Shown here: in pieces, positions 11,967 through 25,400 of the stretch
Layout of the letters: each line of letters opens with the position of its first letter
How positions within the stretch are numbered: position 1 is the stretch's first letter
DNA from: Diphasiastrum complanatum
Taxonomy: Eukaryota; Streptophyta; Lycopodiopsida; Lycopodiales; Lycopodiaceae
Direction of reading: 5' to 3'
Length of the DNA: 64,000 bases
NCBI GenBank assembly: GCA_029204225.1
Contig: CM055097.1
Coordinates: 45,201,366-45,265,365 of the forward strand
Position numbers and translations under genes: made by a program
The notes under the pieces: generated by a model
Database searches by the model: none
Told to the model about the DNA's origin: nothing
What the model saw: only the letters and a program-made list of their open reading frames with translations

Positions 11967-13616
11967 AAGATAGTGAATCAGTTCAAGCAACCACAAGTGG
12001 TATAGGGTCAATTTTATAAACCATACCCAAAAGAAAAAGAAAAATACAAGAGGGACTTGAAATCTTTATTTGTGTAAACAAATCATCAAAAATAGTTGAT
12101 TATGAGACCTGAGATTCGAAAGGTACATTGTATCATTTGTTGTTCATCCTCTTGTTCACAAAAACTGAACATCAAAGAAATCAAGGAATTAAGATTTAAT
12201 TTCCTCTTGTGAAACAAAGATGAAGAAAATTACTATTTGTGTGCAACAGTGAGGCTTGACAAAAACTTTTATTCATATTTTCTAAATGCAACGGAGCGTT
12301 TGTCGCAAAGCTTATAAATTTATTTATGCAATCGAAAACTCACAGCTTCAAAGAATGCATGCACGATTCTAAAAAGATCCAACATTAAAAGGGTCTACTT
12401 GTCTATCTCGATGCTTTGAATGCAACTACTTGGCTAAAGCATTTTGTAGATGTGCATGGAGAAAATTGTCAAATTCTTTATATTTTTGCTTGCCGGATAA
12501 TTGTTAGATTTAATCCTTCTTTCCCTATATCCCATTGTTAATCTAGATTCATTCATGTCGCTGCGTATTTACTCGCATTGTGACGGAGTCTGCAAAAATA
12601 TTCAAGAATCGAAGACAGGTATTGAAGGCAATCAAACTATCAAGGAAGGTCGGAGTATCAGTCTACCGACTATCGACAAGTGCTCGAATGTTCAATTCAA
12701 ACATTTGAACCCTTGTCACACTCAACTCTAGCCCAGATGACTCCAACTTGAATTGACAAATTGTTGACTGACTTGTTGACGTGTACCACTCTAAATATAG
12801 CTAGCTACTGCACTATGCAACTGTTTTGACAATGATAGCAGCCACGGTCCCCGTCTGTCCAAATAGCGACAGCCATGATCGTTGCCAAGATCTAGAGATG
12901 ACATAAGCTCACAACGTCCTTATACATTTGCATATATGTCTATAATCATATGATAATAAAAAGTCAATGTTGTATCAAGCAAACCAACATTTGAAATCAA
13001 ATGATCATTGTAAATAATCGACAAACACAGTAGATGTTACCACATCGATTAAATTCAAACAAAGTGTTAAAATAAGCCATCAAATGATTTTGTATCATCT
13101 TGGCCATTACAAAACTAAGAGCTAGTTTTGAGTACGTTGTTATAACTGCAATTGTCTTGTGCTTGTCATTCACTTGTTTTTTTTTTTTCTACATTTTGAA
13201 TCAATTCATTGTCTTAATGCATTCAGAATAATGTTAGTGTGTATGTCATGCTACTCTACTTTATCGTTTTGTCTTATTGTTCTATTATCTATTTGTCTGA
13301 TTTGTTTGCCTTTTACTTACTTAACTAAGAATTATCAAACTTTGTGTTTCTCTACGTAATCGACCCTATCGACTCTAATGACTTTGAACCCAGAACCAAG
13401 TAGACTCATTTGCATTTGACTCGATACTCTGATTCAATCCGATAGGCGTAGTACATGCATTGAGTTCCTCAAATTTTACAAAATTACAAACATTTTTTAT
13501 GTACAAGGAGTTCTCCAAGGCAAAAATTTTTGTCTATTTAAGTTACTCATATAACTGGGACATGCTGATCACCCTCATATAGAGCTTTGGCATAGACCAA
13601 TCAGAAAGACAAATCA

Positions 13617-13657
<41 letters not shown>

Positions 13658-16263
13658 CACAAGCCTGAACTCATGCACACAATTCTACTTACTATGACTG
13701 TTACTCTAACAACAATAGTTATTTGCTTGATTGGTACAGTTTGTTCACGGAGGAAAAAGAAAGGAAAAAAGAGGATGCCAAAGATAATGATGATAAATTG
13801 ACTAATTGTTACAACCACTGGAATTGCATAAGTCCTTGAATGTTTGTATCTCTCTACTTGATTGCATAAATATTGGCATAAAAACTTCGAATTTAAGTGC
13901 TACCAAAACAGTACTCTCGTTTTTTTTTTTTGAGGTTCCACACTTACAATGTATGTGCTACACCTAAAAATAAACTGTCAAAGTCCTATCAAAAAGAGTG
14001 GGATAATCTGAGGCCGAAACATGCTGACCATGGTACTTGTCAAAACACAAAATGTTTTGAAAAACTCATAAGTAGGCTTTGAAAATGAAAGATAACCGTG
14101 GTTCTCCTCTACACATGATTTGAGGTTACTGCATATGCATTTAAAATAAAGTTTGTTTAAAGCTGGACGTAATGCATAACTTTTCAAGTTATGCTTATAT
14201 AAAGCATAATGGTCAGATGTAGGGTGTGTGGCTTCTAACAATTCAGAACACGAAACAAGAAATTTTTTGAAGCTGCTACTAAATGTAGCAAAAATGTCTC
14301 CTGAGAACCTGCATAATTTTATCAATGTTCCAAAAAAACATTAGAAAAGTTCTATATGATATGGCATCCCGTGCAGTTTCTAACACTCACAGGCAGCATC
14401 TACAAAGAATACGTGAAAGCATTACTCTCTATTGCCATCAATCCCAGTTTCCTAAATTTGCACATTAACTGGAGTCTGATTTTCATAGCCACTGAGAAAT
14501 TTGAATGTTATACTTTTTAATGCATTTCCAAAACGCTCTCAGATTAAGAAACTGGATGCATTTGTACAGACTGAGTCGAAATATGTTCCCAACCAAGTCA
14601 CATAAATAATCATTTCACGCTTTCAAATAAGCTCATAGGCATAGCTATACACTACCCATCTCAAGCACGCTAAGGGCGCATGGCTTTTGAAGTGTAGCAA
14701 TAGAGAACCTTCCAATTGCAATAAAATATGCATCTTCCTTCAATTCAAAATGTCAACTCAAAGTTGAAGCATACTGCACACTCAGGTTAAACATTCCTCA
14801 ATGCTGCCAGCCTTTGCTCCAAATCATCAACTCCAGAGCTGCAAGCAAAGAACCACAAGCACCCTGCTGAGACAAAAAGTAGGTAAACTGTAGAACCTAT
14901 GCTAAATTCTCTGCAGCCCGACTACAAGTCCTCATGAACAGGTTGATTATTGGCAGAAGTAATGAACCGCAAATAAAAGCATACAAAAGGGAAAATGAAT
15001 GGAGTGGGGAAAACAGAGACCAAAGAATCCAAAACCTCAATGGCAGCATGCATGAAACATACTGACAGCAACTGGGCACAAACGTAGACCAAGTTTGGTA
15101 AACAACAAGGTAAGTATCTCTCATGAGTTAAGCTATGTTACAAAATATGAGCGAGTCAAAACAAAGTCTGACGTGGAAAGTTTATGGAGCATGCCACAAA
15201 ACTCTCTTCTAGTGGTTATTATAAGTTTTTTTAAGTGGGTCAAAAAGATTTGAAAAAAGTTCTCTTGGGAAATTTAAGCAAATGAATATGTTCAAAATTA
15301 CAAGGACAAATCATACTGTGTGATGTAAGCAAAGCAACTACTTTACAAGGGTAGCATACTATTTTCACACCCAGCTCATAGGGGACTGCTAGATTAGCAA
15401 TGGATTGACCGATACTTGTACTTGTTCAAACAGACACGAAATTACATAAAGAGCAAGAGACAGATGTTGAAATCAATAATTTTGGGTACAATATCGAGAT
15501 GTTATTTCCGTTTTATCTTGTAGTAAATATATTCGTTATTCTTATCTGAAAAGATACTCGAGGGCAGAAGTGTCTTTTGATGTAACTGCTGTGAGAAGCT
15601 TTTAAAGCCCAAAAACACAACCAACAACATTTAATTTGAGTTTGGAGATTCCCTTCGGTTGAGAAAAAAATTTGGAATATTGAAAAACGTAAATCATCAA
15701 ACACAGTAATGGGTTTATTGGTAAAAAAAAGATTCAAGAGCTTGAAATGGAGGTCCCATAAAAGACGAGCCAGAGTTTTGTGCATACACCAAATTCAAGC
15801 ATTTCAAAAACCCGTGACGCAACAAAATTCTATAATTGCTAGTAGTACTACGCATCTTTATATAACAGCTACTTCAGCACCAGCGGCTGCAATATTGAAC
15901 CTAACAAACATCAAAGCTTTAAACTTCCAGCCACAGAAAATTTGACTTTTCAAGAAAACACAATTCTAAAAGACACCAAAAGCGGTCTCACTCAGTTTAA
16001 ACACTTTTTGCATTTCAGCTGCAGCCATTTAACATCTCGCAGAGCCTTCAAGTATACTCTCAATATTACCCACAAAATTGTAAACTCTTAAACCTGCTTT
16101 TATAAAATATGTAATTGACATTGAATGCTGGGCTTAAATGCAGGTCCAGTGCTAAAAAGCTCTTCCTTAAAGATAACAAATCCAGCTCAACATATTTCAA
16201 CCAGTAAACTTGATGGCAACCTACTAAGTTGTATGGCTATAGAAGCTCTCGTCAACTAAAGTG
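11967..16263. other. No gene recognised; 3' flank of VPS2
   Basis: 4.3 kb without a supportable gene. It contains a (CT)n tract at 13620-13654 and short spurious frames. The last few hundred bases next to 16264 are the presumed 3' UTR and downstream flank of the minus-strand VPS2 gene. Confidence 0.5.
13620..13654. repeat. (CT)n microsatellite, ~34 bp
   Basis: Pure CT dinucleotide run in otherwise featureless sequence. Confidence 0.95.
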
Positions 16264-19200
16264 TTACCTTCCAGCTTCTTGCATTCTTCCCTTGCCAGAA
16301 ATTTTTCCTTTAGGTGCTGATGATAACTGTAAGCTCACGCAAACAACTTAACATTTAGTATAATGCTAGAGTCCACATACCAAGTCAGACAGGCACGTAC
16401 ATAAAAAATTTATGGGTTGCTAACAGGTAGTAAAAGAAGAAAAAAGCATAAAATTCAAAAGCTCCAACTTAGAAAATGATTTGTCATTTGTCAGCATGGA
16501 AAGTGTAGGCATTTCAGCTGACCTGAGCAGTAAGGTCAATTCCGATTTCATCCAAGACCTGGAATAATAATAGAAGTTAACAGAGTTTAAAACAGGCGAT
16601 GCTAATAGCAGTTCTTTCATCTGGATGAGTAACTAGCACAGGGAATCCAACAGAATCACAAAATTCTGATTGACTAGAAGAAGATATCACACAGCACATA
16701 TCCAGGACTTTAACGTTTGAGAGACTTTCCAAACATTTAGGCAGTCAAGTGGAAAACTCACTTGATTTGTAAGTTCCTCTGTTTCTTCCTCAGCCTCATC
16801 ATCATCCAAGGCATCGTCAATAGCGTCAGACATCATTTCTGTCTGCAAGAAACGGAAATATGAAAACACTTCCAGTAAGTTGTCCAACAATATCAAAGGC
16901 TCCTAACACCAATCAAGACAATCTAACTATCATCATTCTTTCAAAAGTTACCTGTTTTTGGGGCAAAAGTGCATCACAGCTTAGACATTACAGGCTGGGT
17001 ATAGCAAGTATTTACCAAAACAACAATGTGGGAACTCCGTTGCAGCTAGGAAGAGCGTCTATAAAGGCTAATACAGGAGGTACAAGCAAAAAGCAAGTAA
17101 AACAAGGCTTGAAAAGAGGTCAACATACCAAGAGACTGATTGCTTGAAAGAAAAGCAACAAGAACACAACATAACAATCATCGGTAAGTCATATTATCAA
17201 GAGAATATCCACCATACAGAGCAATAAAAGGTCACGAGAATTGCGCAAAAGGAGAAAGGGGCGGAAAGAAACTTGAAGAAAGGAGACCATTATAGCAATA
17301 GGAAATACAACTAGTTCTTTCAGGTTGGAAATCTCATGAAGTGGCCCATAATGTAAAGTGAATAGATAAAGGAAGCCATCAAGTAACTAGCAAGCACCAA
17401 ACACGATCCCTTAACGGCCGAACAAGCTAGGACAACATCCTTGCAACAAATGACAGATTTTTTGAAGAATGCGATGTCTTTTCACTATGAAATTTGAAGT
17501 TTAAAATTCTGACACAAAATTCTATGAGTTGTAGATGCAAAGTGCAAGATTGCAAATCTAGCCATGAATTGCATCATCTAGATGAAGTTTTGACAAGAAA
17601 TGAGGACAAGGAATGCAAGCTCAAGGCAAAAATGCAGCAATTGAAGACTAATAAGAACATCAATTCACAAGAACAAGTTCTACATGCAGTGTCTTGGCAA
17701 TTTTTTTTTTTAAGGCCTACGAGAATAAGGCAAAATAGTGATTGTAAAATAAATGTAGGAAAATGTGTGATTGACCAATTATTAGGTAGGTCACCGACAT
17801 GTAGTGCCATGCAAGTGGTAAGTCTCGTATTACTTTGCTGGACTAAACTCCTAAAATGTAAGAGTTGAACATAAACGGACATGTCCTACGTTGTGTATGA
17901 TCTTTGGTAGACCACATGCGAGTTGCAATACTGAATGATTTTAGAGACTTATGCATGTCATGCATATCTGTTAGAATACTACTAAGTGGCATGGGTGCAT
18001 GCACTATGCATTGGCTTAGGAGTGTCAAGGCTAACGTGTGCTGAGGGGGCGTACATGTGAGCATGGTTGAGGTATGTCATCATTATCCCTATGCATAATT
18101 GGGCACATGGTCACGAGTACGTACTCTCTAATTTGCAACTTTGAAGTGATTTTTTACAAGAGGTGAAATTTTGTCAATCTGAATGCAATCTAAATTTAGT
18201 GTATCGCATTATGGATAAGCACAGTGGCATAAAGTTGAAAGCTAGCTTAGGGTCCAGAAAAATTGTCTGATAACTAAAAAGGGATGAAGGAACCCAAAAT
18301 ATGAAAAGAAACTATCAATCATGGAAACAAAAAGAGAGTTTAGTGAAAATAAGAAATCAATGTCCAAATAGAACTACTAGCCCCTTTCAACCTAGTGAAA
18401 GAAGACATGCTTAAAACTTACAAATTAAAAGCCCAATCATTTGCACTTCTTCAGAAAAAAAAAAATTCTTTCTTCCACTTTCAGTTTCCATGTGATTTTG
18501 TTGCCTCAAAAGCCTATAAGTCTTTGAAGTTGATTTGATACTATAAGGTTGCTACGTACAAAGTATCTTAGTTTGATACAACTGCATAATCTCCAAGATG
18601 GTGAAAAGCTCTACATAGGTCAACATTTTGAGTTTCAACTGGTTCCCTGGTTCCCATCAATGAAATCAGCCAAAAGAAAAGCTATCTTATATTTATGGTG
18701 TTTAGAGTCATCTTAAAATATTCAAAATAGCCTGAAGTCATTCCTCTTGTAACCATGGCATCCTTTAGCATGTCTAACCTCGATATATGATTTGTGCTAA
18801 TCCAGATGGAGTGGAGGTTCTTAAAGTTTTCATCTGAGCATGACAGTACATTACTTGTAAAAAAAGACCTGATACAATCTTCATACAAACTAACTAAGGT
18901 AACTCCAAAAAGTTCTCGACTTACCGTCATATCCATCTGTGCTGACTGTCTCTGAAATTCTTGCAATACTTTTGCCTGTTTTGCTGGCTCCATTTGCTGC
19001 TTGGCAAGTTACAATGCCAAATAGTACTACTTTAGAATCTCCTTCAATCTCTCACTTTACAAGTTGCTTTTGCAATTTTATACAAGTTTAAACTCAATAG
19101 TGCACATTCCATTTTGGCTTAAGAAACAACAACTTCATGCAGTACAGCCATAAAAATTGTGACACAATGTCCGAAGGGTGGAAGGGAACGGAACCTTATT

Positions 19201-21841
19201 CATAGCAGCCATTGCTTTGCTTGCCCCTTGCATAGCACCAGCTACAGCTGTGTTTGCATGCATAGCCTGCAGAAAAAACTATATATTACTCCCAATACCG
19301 AACTTCTGATAGAAGTACTCCGTTGAGAGAATCCACCGAAACCAGATGATAACTTCAAAAGCAAAGAGCATTTTGATTCAATGACTTAAGCACCAGCAAA
19401 GAAAGGAATTTCTTTAGTGTGACGCACCTGCGTATGCGTGGCTACACCACGCATCTGAGCTCGACTGCCCTGCAACTTGGTTATTTGCTGCCGAAGCCGG
19501 ATAAGTTGTCGTGCTAATATTTTTGTAGCTGCCTGCAGAACAGGCTTCCTTCAAAAACTGACAAAATAAAGAATTGGCCTAGTCATTCATGAAAAAATTT
19601 CCACAATCAAATGGCATCTATGGCAGTTTCATTTCTAGAAATATATATTCAGGAGTCGAGCACTTGAGAGCCTGAAATAACAAAATGAATTCACCTCATT
19701 GCCAGTTCGAGCAGTCTTCTTTATTTCAGCAACAAGTTTCTTTTCCTGCATAAGTCCGAGTCAAGATAGCATCACAGATCTGAAAGTTGAAATTTTTTTG
19801 CAGTTCAATGGAATCACTTCTAAAACAAAATAAAATTTAGAGAACTAATCCTTTTAGGTATCTGTTGACTGATGTGAAGAACTTTGACATGAGATTAGGC
19901 TTATAAGTTTGAAATTGTCAAAGTTCTAAAACACTTGTCCTTACTTCTAGTTGGAGTGTCCCGATCTCACGTTCTATCCCTGTACAAAAGATGATGTATT
20001 TTAACTGCAAAATATCAGCTCTGTGTTCTCGTACACAAACCTAGTGCATACAAGATTCACGCTATAATGATTTTAACACATCATATCTTGTTGCTGCATG
20101 TGTAGTAAAAAAATTCTCTAAAACAACGACTGTGCATTGATTTTAAGTCTAGGATGGTACCCGAGGGCCAAGATGAAAAAGGAAATGCAATCTGCCACGT
20201 CATAGAGTCCACAAAACCTTATCACTAAGGCCATAGACTCCATCATTCATGCATTGCAAGGACTATGCTATGGCATCCCTACTCTAGTCAATAGCTCCTA
20301 AGAATAGGTGCAGGTCACATGCACAAACGTACATCCACATTAGCTTTCGTACATTTGTGCAAAGACCAACAGACTATTTTCAATCGCTTCTCCCAAAGTG
20401 ACGGGCAGACTTGATCCTGAGGTAGGCTTGCACTAAAGAGTAAAGGAGATCAAATGACTACATCTGTATACACTTCTTCGTAACTGATACAAGAGGAAAC
20501 AATTGTGGTTACAAGAACTTAAGGAAGAATAAGTATACACTTCTTCGTAACTGATTACAAAACAGTTATGAATTGCATAGTAACAAATACGCAACATGAT
20601 GTCAATTTCTTCACAGAGTTGATGAAGAGTACCTCTTGAAGCGACAGCCATTTCCCTCTTACTTGTTCGCAACGCATCTGAGGAAACACAAAAAGTGTAC
20701 CATATAATCCATCAAAGTATTTCCAGGAAAAGGGAGACCAATAGATGATAAAAAGATTGACAAAAACAAAGCAACATTCTTTTATAAGGAAGCCGGAGTG
20801 TAGATGGAGCCAACATCAGCAAAGCTGTGCATTCGAAATCTGAGCTGAACTTACTCAAATGTTTCACATGATACATCTAAGAATGAGGATCACTGGAGTC
20901 ATGATTTCACAAAAGCCGGGCCCAATGATGCCTAGACAATCACTAGATCCATGTCACCTTATCACAAGCATCAAGTGCTAACAACAGGGATGAGGATACG
21001 AAATGGTTGGCCGGCTCAAAGAGAAGCTGAATTTATTTCGATCTTGTTTCTGCAACAGCATCGCTTAAATACAAACTACAACTAACATGAATCGAATAAC
21101 CTGAGAAAAATAGATAAGCATTATTCTTATGATAAGGACTAACTTTGATGAGTCGTTTCAAGGTTGGCTAATCTAAAATGAATTCTTAAGAAAGCACCCA
21201 CTTTCAACAAAAAGAAGAAGCAACCAGTCATCAGGTTGAACTATAAACTACATCTCAGTCTGCAAGTCAGAAAAGAATCAGGTATGCCAGTTCTCTAAAA
21301 CCTCAAATCAAGCAAAAAAACAAAAACAAATGATGGAAACAGGTATGTACAATGACTATGAGGCTCTGCTTCAGCAGAAGAAATGCTATAATGTAAAGCG
21401 TAGACGAAGAAATCAAGTGCTTACTACTATTTCCACCTACGTAGAAGGTATCCCGAAATCCCTAATAGACGCCCTATGCTCCGTACAATATCAAAGAGTG
21501 GTTTCCTTCATACCGCGTCCTTTCACAACTAAGTCCACAGAAAAGTACGGAAGGAAGTACCACTACATGATGCTAGATACATAATAAATACAAGTTTGAA
21601 GACAAAAGTATCCATTGACAGCAGACCGTGACAAATAATACTCTCAGCAAGCCAACGCAGTAAAAAAAGCTAGCAAACATTACAGAATAAGTCATTCTAC
21701 ACATTGCCCGAAATAATGATCATGACCTAAGAGAAAATGACCTAAGCTAGCCCACTTTTTTGGTCTTTAGCAATGGTGCTACCAAATTACTGCAAAGAAC
21801 GACTCACCTTTGGTACTGGTTTTCTTTTTGAAGAGATCCAT
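16264..21841 (-). CDS. VPS2: ESCRT-III subunit VPS2 (VPS2.2/VPS2.3-like, CHMP2 family)
   Basis: VPS2 polymerises with VPS24 on endosomes and recruits VPS4 for cargo sorting and membrane scission. I read ten exons on the minus strand: 21841-21808, 20677-20633, 19979-19945, 19745-19695, 19532-19428, 19266-19195, 18996-18925, 16842-16762, 16558-16523 and 16326-16264. All introns are GT-AG and all phases join, giving 197 residues. The start reads MDLFKKKTSTKDALRTSKRE. Conserved SNF7-domain blocks follow: GIEREIGTLQLEEKKLVAEI, ILARQLIRLRQQITKLQGSR, AKQAKVLQEFQRQSAQMDMT and the acidic DDDEAEEETEELTNQVLDEI. The tail ends at ...APKGKISGK then MQEAGR and TAA. Family members are usually about 210-225 residues with a C-terminal MIM1 helix, which is absent here. 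No internal stop or frameshift is seen, so the gene looks functional. Intron 7 (2.1 kb) and intron 1 (1.1 kb) are long. Confidence 0.93.
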
Positions 21842-22360
21842 CCTCGTAACAAGTGTACTTCAGCCAAAATCCAGCAGCAGATCCGGTTGCGCTGATAAGA
21901 GCAAGTATGAAAGCCCGACGAATGGACTGCTATAAACTAACCCTTGCAAGAAGTGCAGAGATCCAAATGGCCAAGCGAGAAACAGCAAAATGGGGAAGGC
22001 GATCAAGCCACAAAAAAAACCTAAATCTGCAGTTCCATCACCAGAACTATCATCTGCAACAAAAGGTGGTTAGAAAGAAGGGAGAGATGTCGTCGTCTCC
22101 CCTCTCTATCTCTCCATCTATCTATCTATCTATGAGATCTATGTTCTTCCGACCATTCTTTTAGATATAAAAGACGAGAAGAGATATAGCACATAGTAAT
22201 CAGAAGGAAAGAGGCAAAGGCAAAAAGCAGCAAATAAAGGCACATGCCTTTAAAGGCAACGAGACTGAGGAGCCTCGGCCCTTACTAGCACAGATCAGGT
22301 TAAGCTCAACACTCTCTTGAGTTTACCCCATGTCCAAAGGCTCTCAAAGACTTTCAGCTC
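21842..22360. promoter_or_regulatory. Presumed VPS2 5' UTR and promoter flank
   Basis: This sequence lies directly upstream of the VPS2 ATG on the minus strand. It is purine-rich on the plus strand and contains a short (CTAT)n run at about 22115-22134. No unambiguous TATA box on the minus strand could be picked, which is not unusual for a housekeeping gene. The assignment rests on position only. Confidence 0.35.
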
Positions 22361-22460
22361 TGATAGATCTTCGTTGCTTAGCACCATGGATCAGATGAAG
22401 TGCTCAAGTGTGATAGATCTTTGTTGCCTAGCACCATGGATCAGACGAAGTGCTCAAACC
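22361..22460. repeat. 50-bp tandem duplication
   Basis: Units 22361-22410 and 22411-22460 both begin TGATAGATCT and contain TAGCACCATGGATCAGA. They differ at three internal positions plus the last three bases. The duplication lies about 0.5 kb upstream of the VPS2 start codon. Confidence 0.92.
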
Positions 22461-25080
22461 CATTGGTGCGGGTGTTACCCAACGTTGGTGCCTGTAAGCG
22501 ACTTCTGAGGAGGATTAAGGGAGAAAAGACACGGCCACTAGAGTATGATGACTAGCCACCTAGGTGCGCTTCCGACTCTCTCTTCAAATGTTTGGGGGCC
22601 TTGTTACATTACACTACATTGGCCATGCTCCATTTTCTTCACAAAAGAAAATCAGAATGGTATCACATGTTTGGTCCCATGCAATTTTTGGAGTTGTTCA
22701 ATGTTCACTGAGGGTGGTTACACAACTTAAGAAGCCTACAATTCCTTTGTTGAAAATGGCAGGTGCCATTGGTATAAAATGTTAAGGGCCATGTCTCTTT
22801 TCGGATTGAGGTTGAGTTGCCATGCGTGGCATGAGCTTTTTGCAACCCAAGCTCATTTTTGGGATGGTGTCATGCTAGCGACAAGTTTGGTTGCTTGACC
22901 ACTTTCTTTTATCACCCAATGGGATGCCTTGGCAAATGAAATGAAGGTCGAGGGACCATCCCTCTTTTAGATTGGTGTGGCAAGTGTATATAAACCCTTG
23001 CAGCCTTGTTGGCCTTGCTCTATTTTCCTATGGCAACTCAACTTCTCAGGCAAAGTCTCTGGGTACAAAATTATTACCCTTAGTTGTCAAAGGGCCCTTG
23101 CCATGGTGGCAAATCAAGCTCATGTTCAAAGGGGGAAGGCCCTTTTACCTTTGGACCAATAGCAAGCCTTCAAAATCAATAAGGGATTTGTTTTGCAACC
23201 CACTTGAAAAGTGCCCTTACTCGAGCTAGTTATTTGCTAAGCTCATTACATGACAAGCTAGTTGCCACTAGCAACTCGAGACATTTTCAAATTCAATCAA
23301 TCAAATAGAGAGATTAGATATGTAGAAATGTTGAGAGAATCTCACATCAACGAAAGAGAGGGAGCAAATACTTAGTGTGGTTTAAACTCATATGTGTGAC
23401 AGGGCCATCATTCAACATGGAGGCTTGTCATTGGTCTCTTGGGATTGGCAATATGTGGCACAAGAAATAGCAGGGACCCTTTGCAATGTAGGTGCACTCA
23501 AGCCCATTCTTTGGACTTGGTGACATTGTTTGGCATGTTTAGTTGCTAGTGGCTACTACAATTATGTGACATGGATTCAAACAGGCCAAACATACTTAGA
23601 TGTTCCATTTCTCCTTTCTACGTGTTCCTAAAACAAGGGTTATCCTTTGCTCGTCATCTCAGTTGCCAAGAGAGAGAGAAAATCCCGATAGATACGTTGA
23701 CCAAGAAATGGCTATTGCCAATAATATAAAATTAGCACGGTCGAAGTGAAAAGGGGGATGTCTCTATTCTCTAGTAAGTTCCCTTCATTTCGAATAAGAT
23801 GCACATTGTTGTTGTTGCACTTTTCCATGCTCTCATTTTGAAACAACCTTCAATATGGTCAACATTGGTGATTAAAGTACAAGCTTAGGCATTCGTAAGA
23901 TATACACAAAGGGACAAATAATTATTAGAATGTAATCTAATGTTTGAAAGATAACTTCAAAACGTTCACATGAGCATCAATATTTTCTTTTTTGTTTCGT
24001 ATATGAAAGGTGAACTTGAAACTCACAAGTTATGTGAAAGCTACCATGAAAGAAACTCTACCTAGTGGCAAGGATATGATTTATTTTTATTACTAGAATT
24101 GCACTTTCACATTTAATGTGTTAGTTGACTTTGTCTTCTTTTCTCCTCAAGGCATGAAGTTCTATATCGGTGATGTGCATGTTTGTGGACCTTTGAAAGG
24201 CCTTTGGTTGAAACTTGGATTGTGCATGGATGTGTTGGCTCCTAGTCGTCGTGAGACAATGATGTAATGTCCTTGTCTCTTGTAAATAAATAGTGTAATA
24301 TTCATGTGGACTTTTAGGATCTTTCTATCTATATGAAGTTGTGATTGATGTGAAATGATCATACATGAAATATTCATCGTAGAATTCATATTTTACAAGA
24401 AAAAATAAGTTGTAACTGTATGGTAAACTTCTTCTTCTTGGTGAGTGTTTGCAAAGAGTGATATAGGATATAGGATGGTAATGGTGGAGATGATGGCAGT
24501 CAAATTGGTGATAGGGGTGGTGGAGGTGAGCTGGAGATTTGGCTATAATAGTCCCCCTAGAATTTGACATATGGTAAATACTTTGCAATTAACACTATCA
24601 AACGAATGCCCATCCATACAATAAATCGAGTGTGGATAAAATATAGTTGTTTTTTTTGTGCATAAACATTGAATTTGACCATTACCAATCTTGATAGGAT
24701 GTGAGACACATAATATGAACTTCAATACAACTTCAATCCAAGAATTACTACAAGCTTTTAATGATACAAACTACAATGATCTTATGGTAAGTCGATACAT
24801 CATCCACATGTGAGAACAATGAAAATTAAGGCAACCGATAAAGCGAGATGGGAGAAAAATGAAGGCGGAGAAGATGATCCACAACTAACTAGCTCTAATA
24901 ATGAATTAATTGAAGGTGCAAAAGTAACCATGGCCACTAGTATATACCTCGAATATTTAATAGATCCTGAAACTTCTTATTTTATGAAGGGATTTGGGCA
25001 AAAAGTGGACAAATCTCTTGGCACACCTTCCAATGAGATTTCCAGCAAAGTCTAGTGCCAATATCCCAACTGGAGTTGTA
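22461..25080. other. No gene recognised
   Basis: 2.6 kb with only short frames of no recognisable domain. Words such as GGCCATGCTC and TTGCAACCCA recur loosely around 22.6-23.6 kb, which suggests decayed repeat sequence. Confidence 0.45.
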
Positions 25081-25119
25081 GAACCTAAACTCCCATGCAC
25101 ACACTTACAATAGCGGAAA

Positions 25120-25400
25120 TAGGAATTCTAATTTCGCGTGGCGCGTGGATTATCCACGCCATAGTAAAAATTAAATAAAAAAGGCTCGGCTTTCACGTGG
25201 ATACTGCGTGGATACCGTGTGGATAACTATCCACGCGTGGATTATCCATGCAAAATTTGCTTTATCCACGCAAAATCCAGAGAGTTGATGTCGTGGATTA
25301 AAAAAAAATTATCCACGTGGCATCCACACGAAAAGGTTTCTAGAATTTGCGTGATTATCCACGCGTGGATAATTCACGCAAAAATTTTTGTCCAAAAAAT
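25120..25400. repeat. Cluster of GTGGAT/ATCCAC palindromes
   Basis: GTGGATA and its complement TATCCAC occur many times in both orientations within 280 bp. Two strong palindromes are 25143-25159 (8-bp arms around one base) and 25348-25380 (33 bp, one unpaired base). CACTA transposons have subterminal arrays of a short transposase-binding motif in both orientations, and CACTA coding relics lie just to the right. A subterminal region is therefore a plausible reading, but no CACTA terminus was identified. Confidence 0.7.

Noticed and set aside
14897-15785. Minus-strand frames of 75-90 codons downstream of VPS2
   Set aside because: Low-similarity, biased composition and no splice or domain support.
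16020-16100. Extra VPS2 exon encoding LRVYLKALRD-like MIM1
   Set aside because: No acceptor gives the right phase with a good pyrimidine tract. Kept only as a note in the findings.
17494-17868. 124-codon plus-strand frame inside VPS2 intron 7
   Set aside because: No recognisable domain, and it lies antisense within a long intron. Best treated as chance or decayed repeat.
25200-25380. TTATCCAC words resembling bacterial DnaA boxes, suggesting a replication origin
   Set aside because: The DNA is clearly plant nuclear (spliced gene, LTR elements). The words belong to a local palindromic array.
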